Source: Tenrec ecaudatus | Taxonomy: Eukaryota; Chordata; Mammalia; Afrosoricida; Tenrecidae | Direction: 5' to 3' | DNA: 64,000 nt | NCBI RefSeq assembly: GCF_050624435.1 | Contig: NC_134537.1 | Span: forward strand, 118,719,586-118,783,585 | In this document: in pieces, positions 46,206-57,576 of the stretch | How positions within the stretch are numbered: position 1 is the stretch's first letter | How the letters are laid out: each line of letters opens with the position of its first letter | Notes under the pieces: generated by a model | The model's input: the letters and a program-made list of their open reading frames with translations, nothing else | Told to the model about the DNA's origin: nothing | Databases searched by the model: none | Program-made: the position numbers and the translations under genes

Positions 46206-46860
46206 TGATGGATACTGTGATACGTAGGTCTGATGTGCCAACCTGGCCCTAAGGAACACGTGGGAGCAATAAGGTCACAGTTTGATTGGAGGGCAAAGAG
46301 ATAAATGACTTGGCAAGCCCCATCCCCTTCTCTCTTGCTCTCTGGTGATTGGACCAGCATGGGGCTGCTTTAGCTAGTTCTCTTGCTCAACTTGCTAGTG
46401 ACACTACTGTGGGACAGATAACCTGTGGATTGTATCCCTAGAGCTTGAGGTTCCTTCGAGACCTGCTTCACCATGCTGCTGCTATATACATGAACTGCTG
46501 GTGTATGCGTGAACTTGAGGCTGTTGGATCCTGTCATCTAGCATTGCTGAGTTTGATATCCCATCTGGACATGCTTCACTAAGCTCCTGAGCTGCTCACC
46601 ATTGTGACCCACCCTGCCGTTTGCTACCTGTGCCTGGACTGCCTGTGTTGCCCTAGGGAAGACTCAGCTGTCTGCTTCCTTGACCTCAGACCTAGTAACC
46701 TTGTGAGTTGCATGACTTTCAGTATATTAACTGTTCTGCAGAAGTGAGTTGAACTGAGCCCTTTGTACTGCTGTGTGGACTAATTAGCTATTATATTTAT
46801 TTGTGCTGTACATATCTATCCATATATATAGAAAGAGAGTCGTCCAACACTAACACAACA
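46206..46860 (+). mobile_element. LTR-like element, TG…CA ends
   Basis: 655 bp starting 'tgatggatactgtgatacgtaggtctgatgtgccaacctggccc' and ending 'ccatatatatagaaagagagtcgtccaacactaacacaaca'. The closing pattern (AT-rich box, then '…ctctagtcaac.c..cctaacaca') is shared with 51046-51260 and, reversed, with 57617-58150. No internal coding region, so a solo LTR is the simplest reading. The retroviral class is not determined. Confidence 0.55.
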
Positions 46861-47549
46861 GTACCACCACATATTTGATGCACCTTATAGGCCTATCTGT
46901 TTTGGGCTGAGAGTGGAATCCTGGGAGTGAGGACAGGTCCAGTCTGAAGGATGTGTAAGGTTGTCCTTGTTGTGCTTATTGTTAGGTGTCATCCAGTTTG
47001 GTTTGGACTCCCAGTGACCTTATCTACAGCAGAGCAAAACATTTCCTGGGCTTGGGCCAGCCTCAGAATGGCTGTTGTGTTTGAAGTCACTGATGCAGCC
47101 ACTGTACCAATCCATCTTATTGAGCGTCTTTCTCTCACTCTCTCTCTATTTTTATTTTTTTTGCTGACCATCTACTTTACTAAATATGATGTCTATTTTA
47201 AAGGACTTATCTCTCCTGATCACATGCCCAAAGCACATGACATGAAGTCCTGCCACCTTGCTTCAAGGAGCTTTATGACTGTATTTCCTCCAAGACAACT
47301 TTGTTTGTTCTTCTGTCCTTGCTACTTTAAAAATTCCTCGCCAACACCATAGTTCAAATGCATCAGTTCTTTATCTTCCTTTTTCATTGTCCAACTTTCA
47401 CAGGCAAATATGGTGATTAAAAGCATCATGGCTTGGTTCATGTACCCCTTGGTCCTCAATGTGATTTCCTCGCTCCTCAGCACTTGAATCAAGACTTTTG
47501 CGATAGATTTGCCCAATCAAATATGCTGTGGTTTCTTGACTGATGTCTG

Positions 47550-47705
47550 GTGGAAACTCTTTGGGAGAAAGAAGAGTCGTTTTACTCCTGTAAAGGTCTT
47601 AGTCTCAACAGTTGCTCCACTCACAACAAAAAACAACAACAAAAGAGGCAATTCTACCTGTTCCAAAGAGTTGCTATGAAGTTGGATTCAACTCAGAGGC
47701 ATGAA
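47550..47705 (+). mobile_element. AfroSINE lacking head, with AAC insertion
   Basis: 'gggagaaagaagagtcgttttactcctgtaaaggtcttagtctc', a 'aacaaaaaacaacaacaaaa' insertion (47624-47646), then 'gaggcaattctacctgttccaaagagttgctatgaagttggattcaactc'. Confidence 0.8.
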
Positions 47706-47741
47706 TTTTATATTTCAGTTTTTATATCAATGAACACTGGA

Positions 47742-47905
47742 ACATTGATGGCACAGTAGTTATGTATTGGGCTGCTAACTGAGAGATCAGCTACTCTGCA
47801 GGAGAAAGAGCAGGCTTTCTGTTGTGTAAAGAGTTATAGTTTTGGAACACCACAGGGCAGGTCGACCCTGCCCTACAGGGTCGGTATGACTCATAATGGA
47901 CACTA
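47742..47905 (+). mobile_element. AfroSINE
   Basis: 'gatggcacagtagttatgtattgggctgctaactgagagatcagctac', 'ggagaaagagcaggctttctgttgtgtaaagagttatag', 'ccctacagggtcggtatgactcataatgg'. Long form, good copy. Confidence 0.9.
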
Positions 47906-48329
47906 TGGTAGTGAATCTGGTTGGAGTTATTTCCATGAGCATTCATCAAGAACCCAAGTACAGTGAAATTATTCATAACTTCAATCTTTTCTCCATTTAT
48001 CGTGATGTTGTCTGTCGGTTCAGTTGTGAAGATTTTTATTTTCTTCACATCAATATGGATGATAAATGATCTGTATTGGAGATTGCAGTCTTTGATTCTC
48101 AGCAACCAACACTTATGAACTTTCTTCTGATCCTAATGCCAAACTTTTCATACAGTCCAGTTCCTTGAATTATTTGCTTAGCATCGACATTGAGAATATG
48201 ATGAAGGATGCAACCCTGCTACACACTTCTTCTGATTTTAAGCCACACAGTATTTCCTTATCCATTTGAATAATATAATAATAATAGTTGATAAGAAAGG
48301 TCTTAGTGATAGAAATGAAGCTGACATCA

Positions 48330-48984
48330 CACGTGGGAAGCAAAAGTTATTCCCCAGGTCATTTCTCCATAATATATGCCAAAGCTAAGGCACTGACTAT
48401 ACACTTTGAGGTCAACTGCTTTAAGGTTATCTGCTCAGAGATTTGTCAGCCTCTAGAGCAATAGGGTCCTATAGTCTGCCACATCCTAAGTAGAGGCCAC
48501 TCCCTTCCGATAAGGATAATGGATTGTTCCCCTGAAGAAGAGCTCAAAGTCAACTTAGTGATGACCAAAATTAGGCTGCCCTCTTGACAACCCCCCCTAT
48601 CTTGTTATGTGTATGCCTCCTGTCGTTCCAATAGTGTGCATACTCCTAGCCTGTGCACTTCCTGTCATGTGTATGCCTTTTGTTCAACCCCTTCCTGTTA
48701 CCCCAGTGGTTAACTATAGTTACGGGGACTTGGATGGCCCACTGAGTGTATATAAGCCTTGGTTGGAAATATATTTTTTTCTCTCTGCACTGATCTGCTG
48801 CTGAGATAAGGTAAGCTAGAGGTAAGCATTCACCTGCTTTATCTTGTCTGATGTCTCTAATTTTGGCTGTCAATCACACAGCCGCCACTTGGACTCATTC
48901 GATTGTAGGGCTGGTACCCCACAATCACATTGTGGAACTCTCCAAGACAGATGGCTCCATTATAGTAAGTACTTTTTCCCAACA
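48330..48984 (+). mobile_element. Probable LTR with TATA box
   Basis: A TATA box 'tgtatataag' (48747-48756) is preceded by a C/T-rich upstream region with repeated 'tgtgtatgcc' words (48605-48680). It is followed by 'tttctctctgcactgatctgctgctgagataaggtaagc', typical of an R/U5 start. The 3' boundary fits 'cccaaca' at 48984. The 5' edge is uncertain (48265-48440) and no target duplication was found. Confidence 0.55.
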
Positions 48985-48992
48985 GGACGACT

Positions 48993-48995
<3 letters not shown>

Positions 48996-49024
<29 letters not shown>
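48996..49024. repeat. (TA)n microsatellite
   Basis: About 13 TA units between the LTR end and the RTE start. Confidence 0.95.
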
Positions 49025-49027
<3 letters not shown>

Positions 49028-51045
49028 TTCTCCAGACAGAACATACAGAAATCAAATTGACTACATCTGTGGGAAGAGGCACAGGAGAAGTTCACTATCA
49101 GCAGCTAAAACCAGGCATGAAGCTGACTATGGAACAATCAATTGCTCATATGTAATTTCAGGTTGAATTTGAAGAAAAATTTTAAAATCATGAGAGACAT
49201 AATACTGCCTTTAGTATATCCCACCTGAATTCTGAGAACATCTCAAGAACAAACCTGCTGCATTAAACATTAATGACATAAAACCCGATGAGCTGTGGGA
49301 GAACATCAAGCCAATCTTCCAGCAGAAAGCAAAAGGTCATTAAAATAGAGCAAGTGGAGAATACAGCAAAGTGCATGTCAGAAGAGGCCCTGAAAATTGC
49401 TCTTAATCATGGCGTACCTAAAGAAGACGGAAGAAATAATGAAGTCAAAGAGCTGAATAGAACATCCCAAAGGGTGGCTCAAGAAGAAAAAATCGTATAT
49501 TATAATGAAATGTGCAACTACCTAGAAACCAAAAACAGAGCGTGCTCATCATGTCAGAGACCGAGGGAACTCAAGAACAATTCAAGCCTTGAGTTTCAAT
49601 ACTGAGCAATTCTATGGGCAAAATATTGAATGATGCAGGAAGCTCCTGAAAAGATGGAAAGAATACACAGAGTTATTGTACTAAAAAGGTCCCAAGAATC
49701 GATGGGCTACCAAGTGGTATGTTTCAACAAGCTGATGAAGCACTGGAAGCATTCACTTGTCTCTGCCACGAAATTTGGGAGACAGCTACTTAACCAACAG
49801 ACTGGAAGAGATCTATTGTCACCATTACAAAGAAAGGTGATCTAACTGAATGGTTAATTTATAGCACAGTATAATTAGTATCACATACAGGTCATATTTT
49901 TCTGAAATTATTCAACGATAGTTGCAAAAGTACATTGACAGAGAGTTGTCAAAAGTTTAGGCCAGATTCAGAAGACCTGGAACAAGGAATAGCATTGCTG
50001 ATGTTCAGGTGGTTTGGACTCAAAGTAGAGAATAACAGAAAGATGATTTTGTGTTTTATTGACTGCAAAGGCAATGAATTGTGTGACTCATAAAAACGAT
50101 GGATTGTCTTGAGAAGAATGCAAATTCCAGAACACTTTATTGTCATAAAGCAGAACTTGCACATGGATCAAGAAGCAGTTGTGGGTACAGAACAAGGGAA
50201 TGCTGTGTGGTTTAAAATCAGGAAAGGAGTGTTTCAGGGCTGTATTCTCTCACTCTATTTATTCAGCCTGTATGTTGAACTAATGTTCAGAGAAGCTGGA
50301 TTATATGAAGAAGAATTCTGTATCAAGATGGGAGGAATGCTTATTAATAATGTGCAATATGCAGAGGACACAACCCTGCTTACTGAAAGTGAACAGGACT
50401 TGAGGCACTTGCTGATGAAGATCAAATATTGCAGAGTTGAATTACAACTTAATCTAACGAAGATAAAAAATTTCCACAACTGGTATAATTGGTAACATGG
50501 TGATAAATGGAGAAAAGTTAGAAGCTGACAAGGATTTTGTCTTGCTTGGATCCACAACCAATGATCATGGAGGCAGCAGTCCAGGGCTCAAATGATGTAT
50601 TGCTTTGGGTAAGTCTGCACACGACCTCTTTAGAGTGTTGAAAAGCAATGTTTACTTTGGGGACTAAGGAATATCTGATCCAAACCATGGTATTTTCAAT
50701 CACCTCAAATGCATTTGAAAGAAAGGCATTGAATAAGGAAGAATAAGAATTGATGCATTTACAGTACGGTACTGGCAAAGAATACTGAAAGTACAGTGGA
50801 CTACTAAGAGAAGAAACACATTTTGCTCAGAAGTAAACTCAGAGTTCTTAGAAGCAAGGATGATAAGGTTTCATCTCGTGTACTTTGAACATGTTGTCAG
50901 GAGAGACCAGTCCCTGGGAAAGGCATCATGCTCGGTAAAGTTGAAGGGCAGTGAAAAGGGGAAATGATTTTAATGAAATGGATTGACACAGTGGCTGTAA
51001 ACATGAACTCACACATAACAATTGTGCAGATCTACGTGACTTTGC
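49025..51045 (+). mobile_element. RTE1-type (BovB-related) LINE, 2-kb broken copy
   Basis: The most complete RTE here. It starts in the endonuclease C-terminus: SPDRTYRNQIDYICG is readable near 49027-49070, and the expected 'SDH' end motif is replaced by 'TIN'. Next comes a linker (49288-49605, NNEVKELNRTSQRVAQEEK), then RT (50109-50495, with FKIRKGVFQGCILSLYLFS and, at the catalytic box, YAEDT instead of YADDT). The C-terminal region and 3' end follow to about 51045. Frameshifts and stops divide it and both active sites are altered, so it cannot be active. Confidence 0.92.
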
Positions 51046-51260
51046 ACACATTGGCCTGTGAGCTTCCTGCATCCTACATCATTGAATGTGGTTGTGTGAG
51101 TCTGAAGAGGGATATATGGACCAATATCAGATTTATGGACTTGAGGTAGACAGGGCTGTGATATTTTCTTGGTATATCATTACTTCTTGAGATACAGCTC
51201 TCTTTTACACAGATATGAGGGTCACTGGATTTGTTTCTCTAGTCAACCCGGCCTAACACA
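51046..51260 (+). mobile_element. LTR-like element, 3' part
   Basis: 'gtgagtctgaagagggatatatggaccaatatcagatttatggacttgag' matches the reverse of 57617-58150. It ends 'tttgtttctctagtcaacccggcctaacaca'. The 5' part is lost into the RTE end. Confidence 0.6.
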
Positions 51261-51465
51261 GTTTCTCTAGAGACTATGGGTCCTGATCCTAGACCCACTG
51301 ACTCATTTTCTCAAGGTGATTGGTTATGTATAAGAAGTTTTCATAATGATGAATATATTTGATGTCACATAAATACATATGTAGAAATATCCTCTGTCAA
51401 ACGGGCATAGTCCATTTGACATAGTCCAGCAAATGCTTGGACCACAGATGATAAAGAGACCAGGA

Positions 51466-51620
51466 CTTTTTGTTAGAGTCTACAGAAGGAGAAGACTTCC
51501 ACTAGAGTGGGCCCTCCGAATTCAAAATTCTAACTTGCTAAACTATGAGAGAATAAGTTTCTCTTTGCTGAAGCCATCGATTTGTGGTGTTTATGTTATA
51601 TCATCATTAGTTAACAAAGG
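51466..51620 (+). mobile_element. MaLR-like LTR 3' end
   Basis: 'gaattcaaaattctaacttgctaaactatgagagaataagtttctctttgctgaagccatcgatttgtggtgtttatgttatatca' follows the common end of ancient MaLR/ERVL LTRs. Confidence 0.55.
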
Positions 51621-52490
51621 CACTTTCTTTTTCTATTGCTGACTTTTACTAACTTGATTCCATTACAGCATTGAATTAGGAAATAAGCCCCAGGCACAAA
51701 AAGCTGTGAAAACCTTGTGTTATTATTTTTGTGTGTGAGTGTTTTGGAATTAGGTTACTTAACAAAAGTTTACAAAATCCTGCCAAATTCCCTTTTGGCA
51801 TTTAATTTACTTCTTTTCCCCTTGCCTTCTTTTTTCTTTCTGTTTTAGTTGGTACTATTTCTAAACCTGCATATCAGAACAGACCACCCAACTCTGCCAG
51901 TTGACTGGAATTTTCAGGAATCAAGACTCTGCGTGGAGTTTTTCTCTCTTGCCCCGGGGTCACTGCTCTGTTCATACAGAAGAAGGCTGCTCCCTTGGGG
52001 CCTACTCCCCAGGTTGGTAGTGTAGAAGAAAGTAGGTGGTAAAAGAAAGGGGAGAAAATCTAGGCTGGGAGCCATCCAAATTGGAAAGCATCCAATGAAG
52101 GTGGGTGGCACTGGGTGGTGCTGGAAAAGGGAGAATATGCAAAAAGTCTTCTGGGATTCTAGAAAGCTCCGAGGAGTGAGGTGTGGACCAGTACACATGT
52201 GAGCTAATTATGTAAACAGAAATTTAAACTTCAGTGGTGGGAAGAAAGGCCTGGGGACTGGTTCGGTCTTCTGCTTTTCAAGTAGATTTTTACCAAAGCT
52301 GCTCTTTTCAATTGTAAATAGTTTTTTTGGGTATTTTTTCCCTCCCAAATCTTGATCTCCATCTACATTTTTCTCCCTCATGTATTTTGAATATCTACAA
52401 TAAATACTGATCATACAAAATCTACAAGTCATTTAAATCCAGATTAACCTAAAATTCTGAAAGGTTTTTCTTGTTGTCAGTTCACCTATG
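51621..52490. other. Unassigned stretch
   Basis: No repeat recognised. Overlapping 64-94 codon minus frames (51914-52198) lack features. Confidence 0.45.
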
Positions 52491-52505
52491 GTTTCAACTC
52501 TTTAA
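52491..52505 (+). repeat. Left target-site duplication of L1
   Basis: 'gtttcaactctttaa', almost identical to 'gtttcaactttttat' at 54905-54919 (two differences). Confidence 0.85.
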
Positions 52506-53132
52506 AAAAATCATTTTATTGGGGGCTCATACAATTCTTATCACAATCCATACATCCATCCACTGTGTCAAGCACATCTGTACATTTGTTGCCATCATCA
52601 TTCTCAAAACGTTTGCCTTCTACTTGAGCCCTTAGTATAGGTTGTTCATTTTCCCCCTCCTTCCCCACTCTCCCTCCCTCGTGAATCCTTCATAATTCAT
52701 AAATTATTATTATTTTGTCATATATTACACTGTCCGATGTCCCCCCCCACCTTCTCTGCTGTCCATCCCCCAGGGAGGAGGCTATATGTAGATTCTTGTA
52801 GTCAGTTCCCTCTTTCTACCCAACATTCCCTCCATCCTCCAGGCATCGCCACTCTCACCACTGGTCCTGAAGGTCATCTGTCCTGGATTCCCTGTGTTTC
52901 CAGTTGCTACCTGTACCAATGTACATCCTGTGATCAAGCAAGAGTTGTAAGGTAGAGTTAAGATCATGAGTTGGGGGAAGGAAGCATTTAAGAACTAGAG
53001 GAAAGTTATGTTTCATCGTTGCTACCCTGCACCCTAACTTGTTCATCTCCTCCCACAACCCTTCAGTAAGGGGGTGTCCATTTGCCTATTAATGGGCTTT
53101 GGGTCTCCACTCTGCACTCATCCACATTTACA

Positions 53133-53385
53133 ATGATATGAGTTTTTGTTCTTTGATACTTGATACCTGATCCCTTTGACAGCTTGTGGTCATGCAGGCT
53201 GGTGTGCTTCTTCCATGTGGGTTTTGTTGCTTCTGAGCTAGATGGCCACTTGTTTATCTTCAAATTTTTTAAGACCACAGGCACTATATCTTTTGATAGC
53301 TGGGTACCATCCGCTTTCTTCACCACATTTGTGTATGTACACATTTGTCTTCAGTGATCGTATCACGAAGGTGGGCACCCACTGA
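53133..53385 (-). repeat. L1 3' UTR tandem block, unit 1
   Basis: Plus strand runs 'gatatgagtttttgttctttgatacttgatacctgatccc…ggctggtgtgcttcttccatgtgggttttg…cttcaccacatttgtgtatgtac…'. It repeats in the following unit with the same order. Confidence 0.88.
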
Positions 53386-53630
53386 TATGATTTTTAGTTC
53401 TTTGATGTCTGATAACTGGTCCCTTCTACACCTCGTGGTCACACGGGCTGGTGTGCTTCTTCCATGTGGGCTTTGATGTTTCTCAGCTAGATGACCGCTT
53501 GTTTACCTTCAAGCCTTTAAGACCGCAGATGCTATACCTTTTGATAGTGGAGCATCATCAACTTTCTTCACCACATTTGCTTGTGCACATCTTTTTCTTC
53601 AGCAATCGTGTCGGGAAGGTGTGCATACTA
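53386..53630 (-). repeat. L1 3' UTR tandem block, unit 2
   Basis: 'gatatgatttttagttctttgatgtctgataactggtccc…ggctggtgtgcttcttccatgtgggctttg…cttcaccacatttgcttgtgcac…'. The two-unit arrangement is also present in the copy at 58398-59337, so it belongs to the family rather than to one locus. Confidence 0.88.
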
Positions 53631-54904
53631 GAATGCCAATTTAATAGAACAACATGTTCTTGCATTAAGTAAGTGCTTGAGTGGAGGCCAATGTCCATCT
53701 GCTGCCTTAATACTAAACTTATAAATATATGCATGTAGATCTGTTTACCCACACCCATATAAATATATTTACATATGTACATTCCAGTATTCAGACCTCT
53801 AGAAATACCCTTTGTCACCTAGTTCTTTCCTCTGTTTCCTTTTACTTTCCTCTTGTCTCACTATCATGCTCAGCCTTCATTTGGGTTTCATTCATTTCTC
53901 TCTGTTACTTTGTCCTTGCTGAATCCCTTCCAGGCCTCTCACACCCTCATTGCCACTGATTTTGGATCACTTGTTACTTCCCTGTCCCTTGGTTGGTCAG
54001 CACCACCTCCTTACCTCTGCCTCCCCCTCTCCCATGTCCCCCTGGGACCATTGGTCCCATTGTTTTCTCCTCCAGACTATTCATCCAGTCTATTTTATCT
54101 AGATAGATCTGTAGAGATAATAATATGCACCCAAAATCAAGCCATAGCAAGATAGGCAGTGAATGAGAACACAGCTATGACAGCATAAAAGAAAACCGAT
54201 TACCCATAAAAGAATAAATTAATTAAAAGAAAAGTAATTTTAAAAAGAAAGAAAAACCTGTAAATAGATCCAGATCTGATTTTTGATCTCTAGGCGTGTC
54301 CTTCAGTCAGGTCCAATGGGCTACCACGCTCTGGCCCCAGAGTCTCTCCTTTGTACTCCCTCATGGGCTCCCTGCTCTGTTCCCACGGTTGCTCTGCCAC
54401 ACGCTTTTAGTGGTTTGCCTTGGTGTCACAGGGTCAGTCTGGGCCAGTCCCGACACTGAGTCTCCAGTGCTGTCCTCCTTAGGGCCCTGGGCTGCCAAGG
54501 AATGGTGTGTCTCATAGTGGGATCAGCCATATTGTCCACTCTGTGCATTGACTGTTCAGAGCTGGGATATCGGCCTCCAGGCCTGGTGGGCCAGGATGTG
54601 CTCCTCTCTCTCTTCCTCCCCCTTCATTTGCTCCCATTTGCTCTGATCAGGCATGCCCCTCTCCCCTAGCTCCAGCTTCAGTGCCGTCCTCTCAAGTAAA
54701 TTCTTCTGGGGTGAGGGGAAGTTATCCACGTTGGTGGTATGGGGGCAGAGCCCTCCACTGGCTCCCCACTCCTTGCCGGCATGCTGCACTCATCTGGCAC
54801 TGGCTTTGAATCTGGTCCCTCTTTCCCTGTGGAGACACAAACAATACCCTCCCCTTGGGTGGGTCAGTGCTCTATTCCCCTATAACGCATCTTTCCTTTG
54901 GTTT

Positions 54905-54919
54905 GTTTCAACTTTTTAT
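54905..54919 (+). repeat. Right target-site duplication of L1
   Basis: Partner of 52491-52505. Confidence 0.85.
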
Positions 54920-55532
54920 AAATATATTGATCCAAAATGAATCTTAAATGAATTCGTTCCTGAACCCTACTGGGTATATCTTACTCTTTATAGAATCCTC
55001 CCATTTTTGTTTGTTGGCTTACCTTGGGTTGCCTACCTTCTTGCTTTCAGTGTTGCTACCTTCTTTCCGTTACATCGATCTCTAACATTGAGCCCGTCTT
55101 GATTTCTCATTGCTCATTTGTCCTAGTTGCCTAGTACTAATACCCTTGCATGACAGTATCAGATACCACAGTTGGGAACATAAGTTTATTTTCTTATAGT
55201 TCAGATAGCTAAAATCTGAATTTAGAGGGACTCTGGGGGGCAACTCACTTTATTGTCAATCAACCCAGAAACTCCTTGATGTTCCTCAGTAATTCTTGGT
55301 GTCTGTCATCCTCTGTGTAACTTTGTGAAAGCATGAAAACACTGCATTTCTCAGCATCCTTTAGGTTCTGGTGACTGGGGTGTGGAGAGAATTGATGTCT
55401 ACTACTTCCAGCATTAACAAGAAACACTCCCTCTTCCCTGCTATGGAGAGCAGGGAGCCAGTGTTCCACAGGGTGTGGTAATAAGGGGGCAAATGTAATG
55501 TTCTTGTATTGACTCTGTGTCATTTGTCTGAG
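54920..55532. other. Unassigned stretch
   Basis: No repeat or gene recognised. An 87-codon minus frame (55260-55523) lacks features. Confidence 0.45.
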
Positions 55533-55600
55533 AGGACTTCAAAAGTCCATGGAAAAATCATATGATCCTTTTTATTCTATTTTTAAGAACCATTTGAAAT
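55533..55600 (+). mobile_element. Possible mariner-like terminus
   Basis: 'ggacttcaaaagtccatggaaaaatcatatgatcctttttattc' resembles the string at 23398-23440. Confidence 0.3.
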
Positions 55601-55761
55601 CTTTTAGAATATTGTGTGATCTCAATTTGCAAACAAGACAAGCCGTGGTAGCTACTAAACACTGGCTTCTAAGTAACTACAAGTTCAGTGGTTCTGGCCC
55701 ATCAGCTCCTGTGTGAGACAGAGATGTGGCACTCTGTTTCGGCAAAGATTCTGAAAAAGAA

Positions 55762-55962
55762 TCAACTTCAATGCTATGGGGTCTATGCTGACCCACAGCA
55801 ACCCTATAAAGACAAGGTAGAATGGCCCCCATGGATTTCTGAGACTGTAACTCCTTAAGGGAGTAGAAAGTCTCACTTTTCTCCCACAGAGAGGTTCATG
55901 GTTTCTAACTGCCGACTTTCTGGTTAGCAGCCCCATGAGTAACTGCTACGCTACCATTACAG
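55762..55962 (-). mobile_element. AfroSINE, near full length
   Basis: Minus strand: 'ggctgtaatggtagcgtagcagttactcatggggctgctaacc', 'gaaagtcggcagttagaaacc', 'gagaaaagtgagactttctactcccttaaggagttacagtctcagaaatcc'. Long form with a well-preserved middle block. Confidence 0.92.
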
Positions 55963-57576
55963 CCTTGGAAATCGGATAGACCAGTTGCACTCAACTCTAC
56001 AAGTTAGAACGGACTTGTTTCAGATATCAGAGTGGAAGGCTGCAATGCCACTTTCCCTTCTTTTTATTCCTCTTTCCACCTCTTTCTGCCTCCCCCTTAC
56101 TTTCTCCCTTTTATCTCTCCCCAACACTCCAGCCCCATTCCAGCTGATTTCAGGAGCTACCAGGGAATTGCAGAGATTTAAACAAGACCTCATTGCAGCT
56201 CTCAAGAACGTAACATTTTAGGAAGATTTTTATAGTCTCATAGTAACTGAATATCCAAGATATTGATTCTTGTGCAAAACTGAACTCAATTGTCTTGACA
56301 TGACAGATGCTCAGTGCCTAGACACTGAGTGCATATTGGGTCTCAAAGGGTTCTTCAGACCTCGCTGGTCCTGAATGATGTTGTACGAATGAGGAGTAGG
56401 GGCCCAAATTCACTTTGTATTCAAATAGCCCAGATGGTCAGTGGTCGAGTAATACGGTTAAGTTTCTCCAGCTCTGGAGGCTGAGCAGGAGGGATTGCAG
56501 ATGATCCTACTTGAGAGAGCACACTGGCATGAGCAATGCATATTATTTGTAAGTAAGGGACCACTCTGGGATCCCTGACTTCGTGTTTTATGAGCTCCTA
56601 GTGATCTGACTGCGCGGACTGCACATCTCTCTGTTTTCACTCATGGCTGTGGCAGTCTCGCAAAGCTTCATGAGTTCTTATGTTTGACTCTTCTTTTCGT
56701 TTATATATTTTTGCTCAGACTGATTAAAAAATCATGATGTCAGTCTCCCTTTTTATGCTGACAATCCAGTTTTATGTGTCTTTGATATTTGACGTCCTTT
56801 CTCTTTCTTCGTCTGGTAAAACTAAATCATGAATGTCTCAAAACCACATGTAGGTGAAACTTTGTAAAACAGAATCTCTAGTGACTGCTTCTTGAACCAG
56901 TCCTCACCACTTCTTTTTTTTTTTTGGACCTTTGCTGACCTGCAATTTCACTTCAAATTGGTATCAAGGGGGTTATCTTTGATTGATAATTGTTTTTCCC
57001 AATCTCATATTTATGAAAACCTGCCTTTTATCATGGAAACTTTGATAGAAGGTAGGTATTTCTCTGCATTACTGTTTCAGGGAGCTTTTCAGACATGATT
57101 TATATCTTTCAGATTAAATTACTGGGTTACGTGGCCCTTCCTGAAGCCTAGCTATCTCAACAGCAAAAATAGTCCTGACTTTGCTACTTTGTTTTTGACA
57201 CTCACAATACATCATTGCACTGCTGCTCCCTAATTAGCATCCGTTTCGGAACTCTTGTTTTCCCACTATGGGGATTTTCAGTGCAATTTTCTTTTAAGTG
57301 AAGCTTCCGTCTTACCTTACAAGCCATTCTAACTGCGGAACACAGTTTGTCTTTCACTCGAGAAACAAGCTTAAAACATACCAGAGTGACTCTTGCTTGT
57401 ATGATTTAGGAAACAGTCCATTTAGGAAGTGATGGGGCAGGGGTAGTGAAACAAATGGAAAGAAAGAACATGAGAAAAAGAAAATAAGAGTATGACAACT
57501 ATGAATGTCAAGTACAGTAGGGCCAGGCATCGTGCCAGCCACTGGTGGTCTCATGTAGTTCTCACTGGACTGGTGT
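55963..57576. other. Unassigned 1.6 kb
   Basis: Pyrimidine-rich at 56045-56150. Frames are short and conflicting. Nothing recognised. Confidence 0.45.

Larger units (their letters stand above)
46965..48262 (-). mobile_element. RTE1-type LINE, 3' 1 kb, split by two SINEs
   Basis: From 3' ('gttgtgcttattgttaggtgtcatccagtttgg' on plus) to the RT region ('acacacttcttctgattttaagccacacagtatttcc'). Minus frames read ACESWTMKKEDKELMHL (47322-47516) and NGEKIEVMNNFTVLG (47791-48105), both RTE C-terminal strings. AfroSINEs at 47550-47705 and 47742-47905 interrupt it. Confidence 0.88.
52506..54904 (-). mobile_element. Young-type L1, 2.4-kb 5'-truncated copy
   Basis: Longest copy of this family here, entirely 3' UTR as far as I can tell. 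On the minus strand it ends 'tgagcccccaataaaatgattt' (52506-52531), has the polypurine tract (about 52655-52680) and a tandem duplication (next two entries). It extends upstream to the region that in the twin-primed copy joins the ORF2 end. It is flanked by a 15-bp duplication. All frames within it (e.g. 53853-54155, 54653-54940) are incidental. Confidence 0.92.

Noticed and set aside
48747-48830. Promoter and first exon of a host gene (TATA plus gtaagc)
   Set aside because: The setting between RTE fragments and the LTR-like order make a retroviral LTR more likely. No open frame continues.
50109-50495. 128-codon frame as a host gene
   Set aside because: It is the reverse transcriptase part of an RTE LINE with an altered catalytic box.
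53093-53630. CRISPR-like or satellite array
   Set aside because: Only two units of about 250 bp, and they belong to an L1 3' UTR. No short regular repeats with spacers exist anywhere in the window.
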